Source: an uncultured Clostridia bacterium
Lineage (GTDB): Bacteria; Bacillota; Clostridia; TANB77; CAG-508
Direction: 5' to 3'
Length of the DNA stretch: 45,705 nt
Assembly: GCA_934141445.1 (NCBI GenBank)
Contig: CAKPCF010000011.1
Span: forward strand, 1-45,705
Position 1 is the stretch's first letter; each line of letters starts with the position of its first letter. The notes beneath the pieces are model-generated. The model was not told where the DNA came from. It made no database searches and saw only the letters and a list, made by a program, of their open reading frames with translations. The position numbers and the translations under genes were made by a program. Of this stretch, positions 6,247-16,076 are shown one piece after another.

Positions 6247-9200
6247 ATGAGAGAAAAAACAAAAAAAGTTGTACATTTATGTCATAATAAATTACAAAGA
6301 AATAAGAAAATGTACAAAAAACAAAATGGCATTACTTTAATTGCATTAGTAATTTCAATAATTGTAATGCTAATACTTGCAGGTGTAAGTTTGAATGCAA
6401 CAATTGGAGAAAATGGAATAATAACTCAAGCAAAAAATACAACATATATGCAGAGTATAGCTGTATTAGAAGAATATTTACAAGCAGAGTATGTTAAATA
6501 TTATGAAGATGCAGAAGAATATACAAATAAAGTAGAATTACTAACTAATAAGATAAATGATTTATGCTTAAAAGATGGAACAAAAAAATATTTTACAATA
6601 GCAGAAAATGATAAGTTAATAAATCATTATTTGATAAACAAGCAAGCTTTACCAGAAGAAATTAAAAGCCAACTAAATGGTGGAAATACAACAGAATATG
6701 AAAAATGTATGAGACTAGAAGATGTATATGGTGTTACTCCAGATTTGAAAGTGTATTATTGTTCTAACGGAAGAGATAGTTTAATGGGAACAGCAACAAC
6801 TTTAGAAGTTAATCCAAATACTTTGTTAGTAAAAACCAATCAAGATACAGAAATAAAAAAATTGATAAATGATACTTTAACAGATATGGGAATTACGAGT
6901 TCTGAAGATGGAATCACTATTGGAAATGTAACTGGAATACAAAATATAGAAGTTGATGGTAGTAAATATAATGTAAGTTCAATTAGTGCTTTTAATGAAT
7001 TACCTAATTTAAAGAAAATAACTTTGAAAGATGTAAACTTAAATAATTTAGATGGTATAGAAGGACTAGTAAAGTTAAATTATATATACTTTAAAAACTG
7101 TCAAATATCAGATTATTCAAAATTATGTTCAGCAACTAATTTAAAAACTTTATACATATACTTACCACCAACAATGAGTCAAGAAATTGCAAATAATCAA
7201 ATAACTAATCTTGGAAATGGTTTGAAAAATGCTAATAATTTAAGTAAATTAACTACTTTGGGAATAAGTGGTGTAACAGATTATTTTGAAAGAAGTAATT
7301 TAGATATAAATGCTTTTGCTAATTTTAATTCGATAAGTAAACTATCAGATATATCTGGTCTTGATAATATATCTAGCACAATAAAAAATAGTGTTACTAG
7401 ACTATATTTGAATCATACTAATATACAAAATATAAATGCTTTAAGTGGTTTCAATTCGATAAATAGAATTGATATAGAAGCAAATATTCTTTTAACATCA
7501 CTAAATGGATTGGAAAATCATTCAAGTATTACCTCTTTGAATTTTCAACATTGTAGAATGCTAAATAGTTTAGATGGATTAAGTGGTTGTACTGGCATAT
7601 CTTATATCTTTGGACATAGTTGTTCGATATTACAGAGTTTAAATGGCTTGGAAGATGCTAGTAATATTAAATATATTTATATGCCTGCTTGTGATTTAGT
7701 TGATTTATCAGCATTAACTGAAAAAACTAAATTAGGTTCATTATACATAGGAGAAAATACTAACCTTGTTGATGTATCTCCTTTAGGAACTTTAATAGGT
7801 TTGAAAGAATTATCACTTGCTTCAAATATTAATATGGATGCAATAAAATTGAGAGATGCTTTAGCAGATCCAGAAACTCATATAGCTAAAAATTGTGGTG
7901 GAAATTTTGCGATACCTCAAAAGTATTTGATATATTTTATGGATGATTCAGAGGTATTTAATTTCAAAGACTATGGATTAACAGATGATTCAGAAGAAAT
8001 AAATGCATTAAAATTTAAAACATCAGTAACTAAATTAGTTTTATCTGGAAACAATCAATTAAGTGATACAAAGTTACAAGAAATTTTAAGTACTATGACA
8101 GGTTTAAAATCATTATCATTATATGGCTGTTCAAATTTGAAAAGTATAGATTTTATAAGTAAAGGAAAAGCTGAAAAAATCGTTGAATTGGATTTAAGAG
8201 GAACTTCAACAGAATTAACGGATTTAAGTAATTTAAATACTTATGCTAAAAATTTGAATCTACTATTAGTAGATAATCCATCAATTGAAATGAGCAAAAT
8301 AGTTCCAACTATAAAAGTATTGTCTAATGCTACATGTGGATTATCTTCAAATTCACTATTTGGTAGTGATTCTACTTGGAGAGCTTATGGATTTCAAGTA
8401 GATGGTGAGTTAGAAAAATATTCATTTATAGGTTGCTCTGGAATTACAAATTTTAGAATAGATACATGGGACAAAAGTTATGGAATGCTGGATTTATCAG
8501 GCTTAGTAGATACAACTGTAATACATAATGGATATTTGAGTGTTAAATATCCATCATCTACTAAAACAATATATACGAGAGTAAATAGCGATTCAGATTT
8601 TTCTTTGATAAAAGAGTTAAATTATTTATATTTAAATGTAAATAGTTATAGTGAAAATGTAATCTTAAATTTTGTGAATAAAATGGGCAATTTAACTACT
8701 GATGAATTACAAATAAGTCAATATGGTATGGTAAACCTAAGCACTTTAGGAAATATTAAAGCAAGTAAGATAACAATTACTGGAAATTCAGGCAACCAGC
8801 AAGCAAAAATAGCAAGTCTAAAAGATTTTGCAAATGCAAACTATGTTAAAAAATTTACTATTCAACATTCAGCTAATCTACTAACTTTAGAGGGAATAGA
8901 AGATTTTTTAAATTTAGAATATTTGGAAATATATAATTGTAAAAATCTATCAAATATAACAGGATTAAGTTCTTGTACTAAACTTACTGAAATACATATC
9001 AATAATACTAAAGTTGGAGACATAAGTGAAATAGGTCAATTGAATTTATTACAAAAATTGTATTTAGGAAGTAACAATATTGCAGATATATCTAGTTTAG
9101 CAAATTTAACAAAAATCACAGAACTCGAACTTGCTTCAAATAATATAACAGATTTAAAGCCGTTAGAAAGTATGATTGTTAATGGAAAAATAGGAATTGA

Positions 9201-9378
9201 AGCATTAAATATTTCAAATAATTTAATTCCTAATATGACAGTAAGTGGACACAATAATATTGAAATATTAAAGAATTTATGCAAAGCTGGTGTACAGACA
9301 TTAAATATAACTAATACAGAAATAAATGATACTGGAAAACAAGAATTGAAAAAAGTATGCAAGAATCTGGTATACTAG
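6247..9378 (+). CDS. Leucine-rich-repeat protein with pilin-like N-terminus
   Basis: This 1043-residue protein begins with a basic leader and then NGITLIALVISIIVMLILAG at about residues 27-46. This matches the class III (prepilin-type) signal: cleavage would follow the Gly, leaving a hydrophobic helix that anchors the protein or assembles into a pilus-like fibre. The usual Glu at mature position 5 is replaced by Ala (ITLIA instead of xTLIE). A predicted coil segment (about 60-150) is followed by long stretches of irregular leucine-rich repeats (LNYIYFKNCQISDYS, LQKLYLGSNNIADISSL) of the internalin/SDS22 type that typically bind proteins. AGGAGG precedes the ATG. It stands alone. A cell-surface adhesion or recognition role is inferred; the Met at residue 22 is an alternative start. 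Confidence 0.75.
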   Translation: MREKTKKVVHLCHNKLQRNKKMYKKQNGITLIALVISIIVMLILAGVSLNATIGENGIITQAKNTTYMQSIAVLEEYLQAEYVKYYEDAEEYTNKVELLTNKINDLCLKDGTKKYFTIAENDKLINHYLINKQALPEEIKSQLNGGNTTEYEKCMRLEDVYGVTPDLKVYYCSNGRDSLMGTATTLEVNPNTLLVKTNQDTEIKKLINDTLTDMGITSSEDGITIGNVTGIQNIEVDGSKYNVSSISAFNELPNLKKITLKDVNLNNLDGIEGLVKLNYIYFKNCQISDYSKLCSATNLKTLYIYLPPTMSQEIANNQITNLGNGLKNANNLSKLTTLGISGVTDYFERSNLDINAFANFNSISKLSDISGLDNISSTIKNSVTRLYLNHTNIQNINALSGFNSINRIDIEANILLTSLNGLENHSSITSLNFQHCRMLNSLDGLSGCTGISYIFGHSCSILQSLNGLEDASNIKYIYMPACDLVDLSALTEKTKLGSLYIGENTNLVDVSPLGTLIGLKELSLASNINMDAIKLRDALADPETHIAKNCGGNFAIPQKYLIYFMDDSEVFNFKDYGLTDDSEEINALKFKTSVTKLVLSGNNQLSDTKLQEILSTMTGLKSLSLYGCSNLKSIDFISKGKAEKIVELDLRGTSTELTDLSNLNTYAKNLNLLLVDNPSIEMSKIVPTIKVLSNATCGLSSNSLFGSDSTWRAYGFQVDGELEKYSFIGCSGITNFRIDTWDKSYGMLDLSGLVDTTVIHNGYLSVKYPSSTKTIYTRVNSDSDFSLIKELNYLYLNVNSYSENVILNFVNKMGNLTTDELQISQYGMVNLSTLGNIKASKITITGNSGNQQAKIASLKDFANANYVKKFTIQHSANLLTLEGIEDFLNLEYLEIYNCKNLSNITGLSSCTKLTEIHINNTKVGDISEIGQLNLLQKLYLGSNNIADISSLANLTKITELELASNNITDLKPLESMIVNGKIGIEALNISNNLIPNMTVSGHNNIEILKNLCKAGVQTLNITNTEINDTGKQELKKVCKNLVY

Positions 9379-9406
9379 CTTTCAAATAGAAAAATTAGTA
9401 TAAATA

Positions 9407-9435
9407 TTGCTAAATTTACATAATTCTGTTATAAT
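9407..9435 (+). promoter_or_regulatory. Promoter of the lipoprotein gene
   Basis: TTGCTA (9407-9412), a 17-bp spacer and a perfect TATAAT (9430-9435). The 5' untranslated leader would be about 90 nt. Confidence 0.55.
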
Positions 9436-9534
9436 AAGAATGTAATTTTTGGAAGCCCCTCGCGTTTTAAAGTAAGAAACTAAAGTTGCACATTTGGTTT
9501 TTTATATAACAATAATTATTTGGAGGTTTTACAA

Positions 9535-10557
9535 ATGAAAAAGTTTAGAATGTTCGCTACTATTTTCTGTATGATTCTATGTGTAACTTCGTTTACGGCT
9601 TGTTCGTCAGAAACGAAAGATTTTAGAGAGCCTTTTATTAGAATCCAAACTAGAATGGATGAAAATGGGCTGAGAGAATTTGATACGGTTTATTCAGCAT
9701 ATGAAACTCAAAAAGAAGCAGAAGAAAATACAATAACTATATATACTGATTATTTTGAGTCTAAAGCTGATTACAATTATTATCGGTATATAAAGATGGA
9801 AATAGTTACGAAGGAAGGATTTTATAAAGATGAAAAATGCAGAGGTTATGGAAAATATTTTGTATATAAAAGATCTTCAGAACACCCTGCGTATGCATAC
9901 ATTGAAATAAAACCACTTTCTGAAAAACCGAGTGATACTGAACTAGAAGCGAATAAAGAGAATCTAAAATCTACAGAACAGATGGCAGATACTTTATTAG
10001 ATGAAAGTTTAAAGTCAAATGAAACAGAAGAAAATACTGAGCAAAATGAAAAAACAGAAGAGTTAACATCTGAGGTAACAATCTCTGATGATGAAAATTC
10101 GATTTCTGATAAGATTGACTTTTCACCGATTTATACTGAACTTGCTGGAATCATTGATGAACAAACCATCCAAGAGGATCTAAATGACTTTGCAGAAGGA
10201 AAATGGAATGGCGAAAAAAGGACAACTGATAATGTTGAGCGGTCAATATATATTCCATTAAGACTGTATACTGTTTCAGGCACATCAGTAAAGAGTGTCA
10301 ATATAGACTATATTGGCGATTTGGAAAATGATGCAGGCAGACAATATACTCTTGTCGTAAACGGAAACACAGTTGAGAAATGGCAATATTTTAAGCTGAC
10401 TGAAACATGGACAATCGAAGATGCAAAGGAATTTGTTGCAGTGGGAGCCATTTACTCTGAAGATGATGGTTCACAAGGTTTCGCTAGGATAATTGATACA
10501 AAAGGCGAAGAAATTTTGTATATCTTAAATGAGGATGGAGAAATAGAGAAAATCTAA
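9535..10557 (+). CDS. Secreted lipoprotein of unknown function
   Basis: The 340-residue product starts with a lysine, a hydrophobic core and a lipobox-like SFTAC ending at about residue 23, so it is probably a lipid-anchored surface protein. After an N-terminal domain (about 25-140) there is an acidic low-complexity linker rich in Glu, Thr and Ser (about 145-200), then a second domain to the end. I recognise no enzymatic motif. The ATG at 9535 is preferred over an upstream TTG because TGGAGG lies at the right distance. Codon use is less A+T biased than that of the neighbouring LRR gene. It is monocistronic, with its own promoter and a strong terminator. Confidence 0.6.
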   Translation: MKKFRMFATIFCMILCVTSFTACSSETKDFREPFIRIQTRMDENGLREFDTVYSAYETQKEAEENTITIYTDYFESKADYNYYRYIKMEIVTKEGFYKDEKCRGYGKYFVYKRSSEHPAYAYIEIKPLSEKPSDTELEANKENLKSTEQMADTLLDESLKSNETEENTEQNEKTEELTSEVTISDDENSISDKIDFSPIYTELAGIIDEQTIQEDLNDFAEGKWNGEKRTTDNVERSIYIPLRLYTVSGTSVKSVNIDYIGDLENDAGRQYTLVVNGNTVEKWQYFKLTETWTIEDAKEFVAVGAIYSEDDGSQGFARIIDTKGEEILYILNEDGEIEKI

Positions 10558-10591
10558 AATTGAAAATCTTAACAAGTGCAATTGTTGAGTT

Positions 10592-10627
10592 GCTGGCTTG
10601 CCGTAAAAAAGCAAGCCAGCTTTTTTT
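10592..10627 (+). terminator. Strong terminator of the lipoprotein gene
   Basis: GCTGGCTTGC (10592-10601) pairs perfectly with GCAAGCCAGC (10611-10620) and is followed by seven T residues. Confidence 0.9.
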
Positions 10628-10751
10628 ATGCAAAAATTTATTGAATAGAAATTCTAATCAAACTTTTATACTGACCACCCATACTAAAGAAAAAATTATT
10701 ATTTTGTTGTAAATTATTATTGTAAAAAAAGAATAATACAGGAGAAAATAA

Positions 10752-12461
10752 ATGAGTGAAAGATTATATGAATATTTAGAAATATCGGATTTAAAAGATA
10801 TGCTAAATAAAACAAAGGACTTATATGGTAATAGACCAGCATATAAAATAAGAGATAAAGAAAATAAATATAAAATATTTACACATAAAGAAGTTAGAGA
10901 AATGATAGATGCTTTAGGAACAGCTTTAATAAATATAGGACTTAAAGGAAAAAGAATAGCTATCATTGGTGAGAATTGTTATCAATGGGAAATAGCATAT
11001 TTATCAATAGTTTGCGGTACTGGTACAGTTGTTCCTCTTGATAAGTCATTACCAGAAAACGAACTAAAATCTTTAATAGAAAGGTCAGAAATAGAAGCAA
11101 TTTTTTATCAAGAAAAATATTCAGAAATTGTAAAAAAGTTAAAACTATCAAACAAAAATAAACTTAAGCATTTAATTTCTATGAATAATATTTCAAATGA
11201 AGATGGTATATATTCAGAAAGTGAACTAATAGAAGAAGGAAGAAAGCTTTTACAAAATGGAGATACAAGTTTTATAAATTCTAAAATTGATAATGAAAAA
11301 ATGAGTATAATGCTATTTACATCTGGAACTACTTCTGCATCAAAAGTTGTAGCTTTATCACATAAAAATATTTGTACAAATTTAATGGATTTAGGAAGTG
11401 TTTTAGATGTGAATTCAGAAGATGTATTATTATCAATATTACCAGTACATCATGTCTTTGAGTGTACAGTAGGATTTTTATTTGCACTTTATAATGGAGC
11501 TGAAACAGTATTTTGCGATGGAATTAGACATATTGTAGAAAATTTAAACGAATATAAAGTATCTGTTATGGCTTGCGTTCCAGGAATATATGAAAGAATT
11601 TTCAAAATGATTAGTAAAAGCTTAGAAAAGCAAGGAAAGCTTCAACAAATTTTAGAAAATGAAGAAAAATACAAAAATGCAACAATGGAAAAGAAGAAAG
11701 AAGTATTTAAAGATATACATGATATGCTTGGAGGTAATATAAAATTATTTATAAGTGGTGCCGCATCACTTGATAAAAGCATTGAAGAAAAATATAGAAT
11801 GCTTGGCTTAAATCTTGTACAAGGTTATGGACTAACAGAAACTTCACCAGTAGTAGGAGTTGGAACAAAAAAATATCATAAAGTAGGTTCTATTGGAAAA
11901 GCAGTACCAAGTGTATCGGTAAAAATAGTAAATCCTAATAAAGATGGTATGGGTGAACTTGCAGTAAAAGGTAATAGTATCATGCTTGGATATTTTGAAA
12001 ATGAAGAAGCTACAAAAGAAGTAATGCAAGATGGTTGGTTCTTAACAGGCGATTTAGCTAAGATTGATGAAGAAGGTTATATATTTATTTGTGGTAGAAA
12101 AAAGAATGTCATTGTATTAAAGAATGGAAAGAATATTTTTCCAGAAGAAATGGAAGCTTTAATAAATAAAATAGAGGGTGTACAAGAAAGTTTTATATAT
12201 GGAAAACAGCTTTCAGATGATAAAGAAAACATTAAGATAAATGCAAAAATTGTTATTGATAAAGAAGTGATAAAAGAAACATACAAAATTGAAAGTGATA
12301 CAGATATATACAATATGATTTCGAGTAAGATAAAAGAAATAAATCAGATTATGCCTAAATATAAAGCAATAAGAGGATTTACAATTACTGAAGAACCACT
12401 AATAAAAACTACAACTAACAAAATAAAAAGACAGGCAAATTTAGATTTGATAAATAGATAG
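10752..12461 (+). CDS. AMP-forming acyl-CoA/acyl-ACP synthetase
   Basis: This 569-residue member of the adenylate-forming family should activate a fatty acid with ATP and transfer it to CoA or ACP. Seen in order: the phosphate loop LFTSGTTSASKVV (about 188-200), VQGYGLTETSPVV (about 356-368), GWFLTGDL (about 426-433), GRKKNVIVLKNGKNIFPEE, and the C-terminal lysine region TTTNKIKR. The P-loop departs from the usual TSGTTGxPKG at several positions. It opens a tightly packed fatty-acid synthesis operon (7-bp gap to birA), so feeding exogenous or recycled fatty acids into the pathway is the likely job. Whether the acceptor is CoA or ACP cannot be decided here. AGGAG precedes the ATG. Confidence 0.82.
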   Translation: MSERLYEYLEISDLKDMLNKTKDLYGNRPAYKIRDKENKYKIFTHKEVREMIDALGTALINIGLKGKRIAIIGENCYQWEIAYLSIVCGTGTVVPLDKSLPENELKSLIERSEIEAIFYQEKYSEIVKKLKLSNKNKLKHLISMNNISNEDGIYSESELIEEGRKLLQNGDTSFINSKIDNEKMSIMLFTSGTTSASKVVALSHKNICTNLMDLGSVLDVNSEDVLLSILPVHHVFECTVGFLFALYNGAETVFCDGIRHIVENLNEYKVSVMACVPGIYERIFKMISKSLEKQGKLQQILENEEKYKNATMEKKKEVFKDIHDMLGGNIKLFISGAASLDKSIEEKYRMLGLNLVQGYGLTETSPVVGVGTKKYHKVGSIGKAVPSVSVKIVNPNKDGMGELAVKGNSIMLGYFENEEATKEVMQDGWFLTGDLAKIDEEGYIFICGRKKNVIVLKNGKNIFPEEMEALINKIEGVQESFIYGKQLSDDKENIKINAKIVIDKEVIKETYKIESDTDIYNMISSKIKEINQIMPKYKAIRGFTITEEPLIKTTTNKIKRQANLDLINR

Positions 12462-12468
12462 GAATTAT

Positions 12469-13071
12469 ATGATAGAAAGATTAGAAGAATTTGATAAAAA
12501 ATTAGATACAAAGATTTTAGGAAGAAAATTTAAGTATTATCAAGAGATAGATTCTACTCAGCTTGAAGTCTGGAGGCTTGCAAATGAAAGCCAAAATGGA
12601 CTTTTAGTAATGGCTGATATGCAGACAAATGGTAAAGGAACACATGGTAGAATTTGGTATACTTCAAACAATAATATAGCATTTTCATTTTTGATTGTGC
12701 CAAATTGTACAGTTGATAAATTAGATGGAATAACTATAGATATTGCTAAGATAATAGTTCAAATATTTGAAGAAACATTTAATATTAAAATTGAAATTAA
12801 AGCACCAAATGATTTAATGACAAAACATAAAAAACTAGGTGGAATTTTAACAGAAACAAAAGTGTTTGAAAATAAAGTTAAGTATTTAAATATTGGAATT
12901 GGAATAAATAATAATCAGATATCATTTCCAAATGAAATACAAGATATAGCAACATCAATAAAAAAAGAATTTAATACTTCAATTGATAGGCTTAAGTTTA
13001 TAGCAGAATTTTGTAATCGATTTGAAAAATATCTAGTGGATAATGAAATATTATATAAAGAGAGGAACTAA
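12469..13071 (+). CDS. birA: Biotin--[acetyl-CoA carboxylase] ligase
   Basis: The enzyme attaches biotin, via biotinyl-AMP, to the lysine of AccB, whose gene lies 3 kb downstream in the same operon. The 200-residue protein carries the ligase signature QTNGKGTHGRIWYT (about 51-64, the biotin/AMP loop), the IEIKAPNDL segment (about 107-115) and KLGGILTE. There is no N-terminal helix-turn-helix, so it is the minimal class I form and should not act as a repressor. It is shorter than many homologues because the C-terminal SH3-like domain is absent or much reduced. The gene ends one base before the fabD start. Confidence 0.88.
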   Translation: MIERLEEFDKKLDTKILGRKFKYYQEIDSTQLEVWRLANESQNGLLVMADMQTNGKGTHGRIWYTSNNNIAFSFLIVPNCTVDKLDGITIDIAKIIVQIFEETFNIKIEIKAPNDLMTKHKKLGGILTETKVFENKVKYLNIGIGINNNQISFPNEIQDIATSIKKEFNTSIDRLKFIAEFCNRFEKYLVDNEILYKERN

Positions 13072-13072
13072 T

Positions 13073-14002
13073 ATGAAGATAGCATTTTTATTTCCAGGCC
13101 AAGGTTCTCAATATGTTGGAATGGGAAGAGATTTATGTGAAAAATATGATGAAGTAAATGAAATATATGAAAAAGCTAAAAAAATTACAGGAATAGATGT
13201 AAAAGAAGTAAGCTTTGAAGACAAAGAAGAAAAACTAAACCAAACTAAATATACACAGTTATGTATTGTAACAATGAGTTTAGGAATATTAGAGGTTTTA
13301 AAGAAGAATAATATTCAAGCTGACATGACAGCTGGTTTGAGCTTAGGAGAATATGTTTCATTAAATTATGCAAATTCAATAGATACAGAAAATACATTGA
13401 AAATAATTCAAAAACGTGGAGAATATATGCAAGATTTAGCACCAAAAGGTGAATGGTCAATGGTAGCTGTTTTGGGATTGCCAGATAATCTTGTAGAAGA
13501 GGCTTGTAGTGAAGTGAAAAATGGTTTTGCAGTACCTGCAAATTATAATTGTCCAGGGCAAGTTGTAGTAAGTGGGGATAAAATAGGAATAACAGAATTG
13601 ACTCAAATTGCAAAAGAAAAAGGAGCTAAAAGAGTAGTTGAGCTTAAAACTAGTGGACCATTTCATACAAAAAAACTAGAAGAGGCTTCAAAAAAATTAA
13701 AAGCTGAGTTAGAAAAAATCGAAATAAAAGTACCTGATTGTGTAGTTATAAAAAATTTAGATGGAAAGCCTTATAATGCAAATGAAAATATAAAAGAAAT
13801 TTTAGAAAAGCACATAATAAGTCCTGTAAAATTTTCAGATTCGATAAAATATATGCTAGAAAATGGTGTAGATACTTTTATTGAAGTCGGTCCAGGGAAA
13901 ACGCTAACATCTTTAGTAAGAAAAATTGACAGAAACGTAAATTGTATAAATATTTCAGATGTCGCATCTTTAGAAAGCGCAATAGAATTGCTAAATAGCT
14001 AA
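13073..14002 (+). CDS. fabD: Malonyl-CoA:ACP transacylase
   Basis: FabD loads malonyl groups from malonyl-CoA onto ACP for chain elongation. The 309-residue protein shows FPGQGSQYVGMG at the N-terminus, the nucleophile elbow GLSLGEY (Ser at about 90), and the catalytic histidine motif GPFHTK at about 197-202, with VGPGKTL near the C-terminus. The ATG at 13073 follows an AGAGGAAC ribosome site; an upstream in-frame ATG would overlap birA and lacks a site. It belongs to the fab operon, with a 42-bp gap to fabG. Confidence 0.95.
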   Translation: MKIAFLFPGQGSQYVGMGRDLCEKYDEVNEIYEKAKKITGIDVKEVSFEDKEEKLNQTKYTQLCIVTMSLGILEVLKKNNIQADMTAGLSLGEYVSLNYANSIDTENTLKIIQKRGEYMQDLAPKGEWSMVAVLGLPDNLVEEACSEVKNGFAVPANYNCPGQVVVSGDKIGITELTQIAKEKGAKRVVELKTSGPFHTKKLEEASKKLKAELEKIEIKVPDCVVIKNLDGKPYNANENIKEILEKHIISPVKFSDSIKYMLENGVDTFIEVGPGKTLTSLVRKIDRNVNCINISDVASLESAIELLNS

Positions 14003-14044
14003 TAAATTATTTTAATCACATATATAATGGAAGGAAAGATAAAA

Positions 14045-14788
14045 ATGGAAGAAAATATAAAAGTAGCACTTGTAACTGGTGCTACCAGAGGAATTGGAAA
14101 AGAAATAGCATTAACACTTGCTGAAAACGGATTTAATGTAGCTTTAAATTATAGAAAAGAAAGTGAAGAATTAGAAAGTTTAAAAAAAGAAATAGAAAGT
14201 AAAAATGTTAAATGTCTTGCAGTTTGTGGTGATGTTTCGAATTATGAGCAAGTTGAGAATTTTGTAAAAGAAATAATTTCTGAGTTTGGAAGAATTGATG
14301 TGCTTGTAAATAATGCTGGAATAACAAAAGATATGTTACTTATGAGAATGAAAAAAGAAGATTTTGAAAGTGTTATAGATGTTAATTTAGTTGGAACTTT
14401 TAATGTTACTAAAAATGTAATTCCATATATGATGAAAGCAAGAAATGGAAAAATAGTAAATATTTCATCAGTTGTTGGAATTTCTGGAAATGCTGGTCAA
14501 ACTAATTATTCTGCTTCAAAAGCTGGAATAATTGGATTTACAAAGAGTTTAGCAAAAGAAGTGGCTTCTAGAAATATAAATGTAAATGCAGTAGCTCCAG
14601 GTTTTATTCAAACAGATATGACAAATGTTTTAAAAGATGAAATAAAAGAAGAAATTTCTAAAAATATTCCTTTAAAAAGAATGGGAACTGCAAGAGATGT
14701 TGCAAATCTTGTTAGTTTTTTAGTATCAGAAAATAGTAATTATATAACTGGTCAAGTAATAAATGTTGATGGTGGAATGTTAATGTAA
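14045..14788 (+). CDS. fabG: 3-oxoacyl-ACP reductase
   Basis: FabG is the NADPH-dependent reductase of beta-ketoacyl-ACP in elongation. The 247-residue short-chain dehydrogenase has the cofactor motif TGATRGIG (about 11-18), NNAG (about 88-91), the catalytic Ser and YSASK (about 153-157), and the family-typical end GQVINVDGGMLM. The ATG at 14045 is chosen because AAGGAAAG lies at the right spacing; the ATG at 14027 would itself contain that site. It is followed 14 bp later by fabF. Confidence 0.95.
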   Translation: MEENIKVALVTGATRGIGKEIALTLAENGFNVALNYRKESEELESLKKEIESKNVKCLAVCGDVSNYEQVENFVKEIISEFGRIDVLVNNAGITKDMLLMRMKKEDFESVIDVNLVGTFNVTKNVIPYMMKARNGKIVNISSVVGISGNAGQTNYSASKAGIIGFTKSLAKEVASRNINVNAVAPGFIQTDMTNVLKDEIKEEISKNIPLKRMGTARDVANLVSFLVSENSNYITGQVINVDGGMLM

Positions 14789-14802
14789 GAAAGGATTTTG
14801 AA

Positions 14803-16044
14803 ATGGAAAGAAGAGTTGTAGTAACAGGTATTGGAGCAATTACTCCTATTGGAAATAATGTAGAAGAAACTTGGAAAGGAATTGAAGAAAAAAAGTGTGG
14901 AATAGATAATATTACTTTGTTTGATGCATCAACTTTTAAAACAAAATTAGATGCTGAAGTAAAAGACTATGATGCACTAAAATATTTTGATGTAAAGCAG
15001 TCAAGAAGATTAGATAGATCATCTCAATTTGCAATTATTGCTGCAAGAGAGGCTTTTAAAGATAGTAATATATCAAAAGAAAATACTAATTTAGAAAGAG
15101 TTGGAATTTTTGTAAGTTCAGGAATTGGAGGACTTAGAACAATTCAAGAGCAATGTGAAACAAATTGCTTAAAAAGTCATTCAAGAGTATCACCTATGTT
15201 TATTCCAATGTCAATTGCTAATATGCCAGCTGGTAATATATCTATAGAATTAGGTTTAAAGGGTGAATCAATATCAATAGTAACTGCATGTGCTTCTTCA
15301 ACACATGCAATAGGAGAAGCATATAGAACAATTAAACATGGATATGAAGATTGCATTTTAGCAGGTGGAACTGAAGCTTCAATTTGTGAAGTTGGAATTG
15401 CAGGCTTTGAAAATATGAAAGCATTATCTAATTCCGAAGACAAAAATAGAGCTAGCATTCCTTTTGATAAAGAAAGAAATGGCTTTGTAATGGGAGAAGG
15501 TGCTGGTGTAATTGTTCTTGAAGAATTAGAACATGCTAAAAAGAGAAATGCTAAAATTTATGCAGAAGTTATAGGCTATGGAGCAAGTTCAGATGCATAT
15601 CATATTACATCACCTTGCCCAGATGGAGAAGGCGGAGCAAGAGCAATTGAAAGAGCTATTATAGATGCAAATATTGAATCTAAAGACATAGATTATATAA
15701 ATGCACATGGTACATCTACACATTTAAATGATTTAACAGAAACTTTAGCTATAAAACAAGTATTTAAAGAAAATAGCAAGAATGTAATGATAAGTTCAAG
15801 TAAAGGAAATATCGGGCATTTATTAGGTGCAGCTGGTGCTGTAGAAGCAATTATAAGTATAAAAGCAATAGAGCAATCATTTGTTCCACCTACTATAAAT
15901 TATAAAGAAAAAGATGAAGAATGTGATTTAGATATTGTTCCTAATGAAGGAAGAAAAAAAGAGTTAAATATAGTAATGTCAAATTCTTTAGGTTTCGGTG
16001 GTCATAATGCAAGCATAATTTTGAAAAAATATTCAAATGATTAG
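14803..16044 (+). CDS. fabF: 3-oxoacyl-ACP synthase II
   Basis: FabF condenses acyl-ACP with malonyl-ACP. The 413-residue thiolase-fold enzyme has the Cys-His-His triad: the cysteine in TACASSTHAIG (about 163), a histidine in NAHGTSTHLND (about 302) and one in KGNIGHLLGAAGAV (about 338). The sequence ends NSLGFGGHNASIIL, as expected. Length and motifs are those of a normal FabF. It is the only condensing enzyme in the operon; the initiating enzyme FabH is not encoded in this window. Confidence 0.96.
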   Translation: MERRVVVTGIGAITPIGNNVEETWKGIEEKKCGIDNITLFDASTFKTKLDAEVKDYDALKYFDVKQSRRLDRSSQFAIIAAREAFKDSNISKENTNLERVGIFVSSGIGGLRTIQEQCETNCLKSHSRVSPMFIPMSIANMPAGNISIELGLKGESISIVTACASSTHAIGEAYRTIKHGYEDCILAGGTEASICEVGIAGFENMKALSNSEDKNRASIPFDKERNGFVMGEGAGVIVLEELEHAKKRNAKIYAEVIGYGASSDAYHITSPCPDGEGGARAIERAIIDANIESKDIDYINAHGTSTHLNDLTETLAIKQVFKENSKNVMISSSKGNIGHLLGAAGAVEAIISIKAIEQSFVPPTINYKEKDEECDLDIVPNEGRKKELNIVMSNSLGFGGHNASIILKKYSND

Positions 16045-16076
16045 AAGATTAAGCATATTAGAAAGGAAAAATAAAA

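Noticed and set aside
9036..9362. Antisense frame at the end of the LRR gene
   Set aside because: It mirrors the repeat periodicity of the LRR coding strand and has no ribosome site.
10628..10751. Possible FapR or FabT operator before the fab operon
   Set aside because: TTATACT and ATACTAA occur, and TAGAAATTCTA is palindromic, but neither matches the known operators, and no clear promoter spacing could be set.
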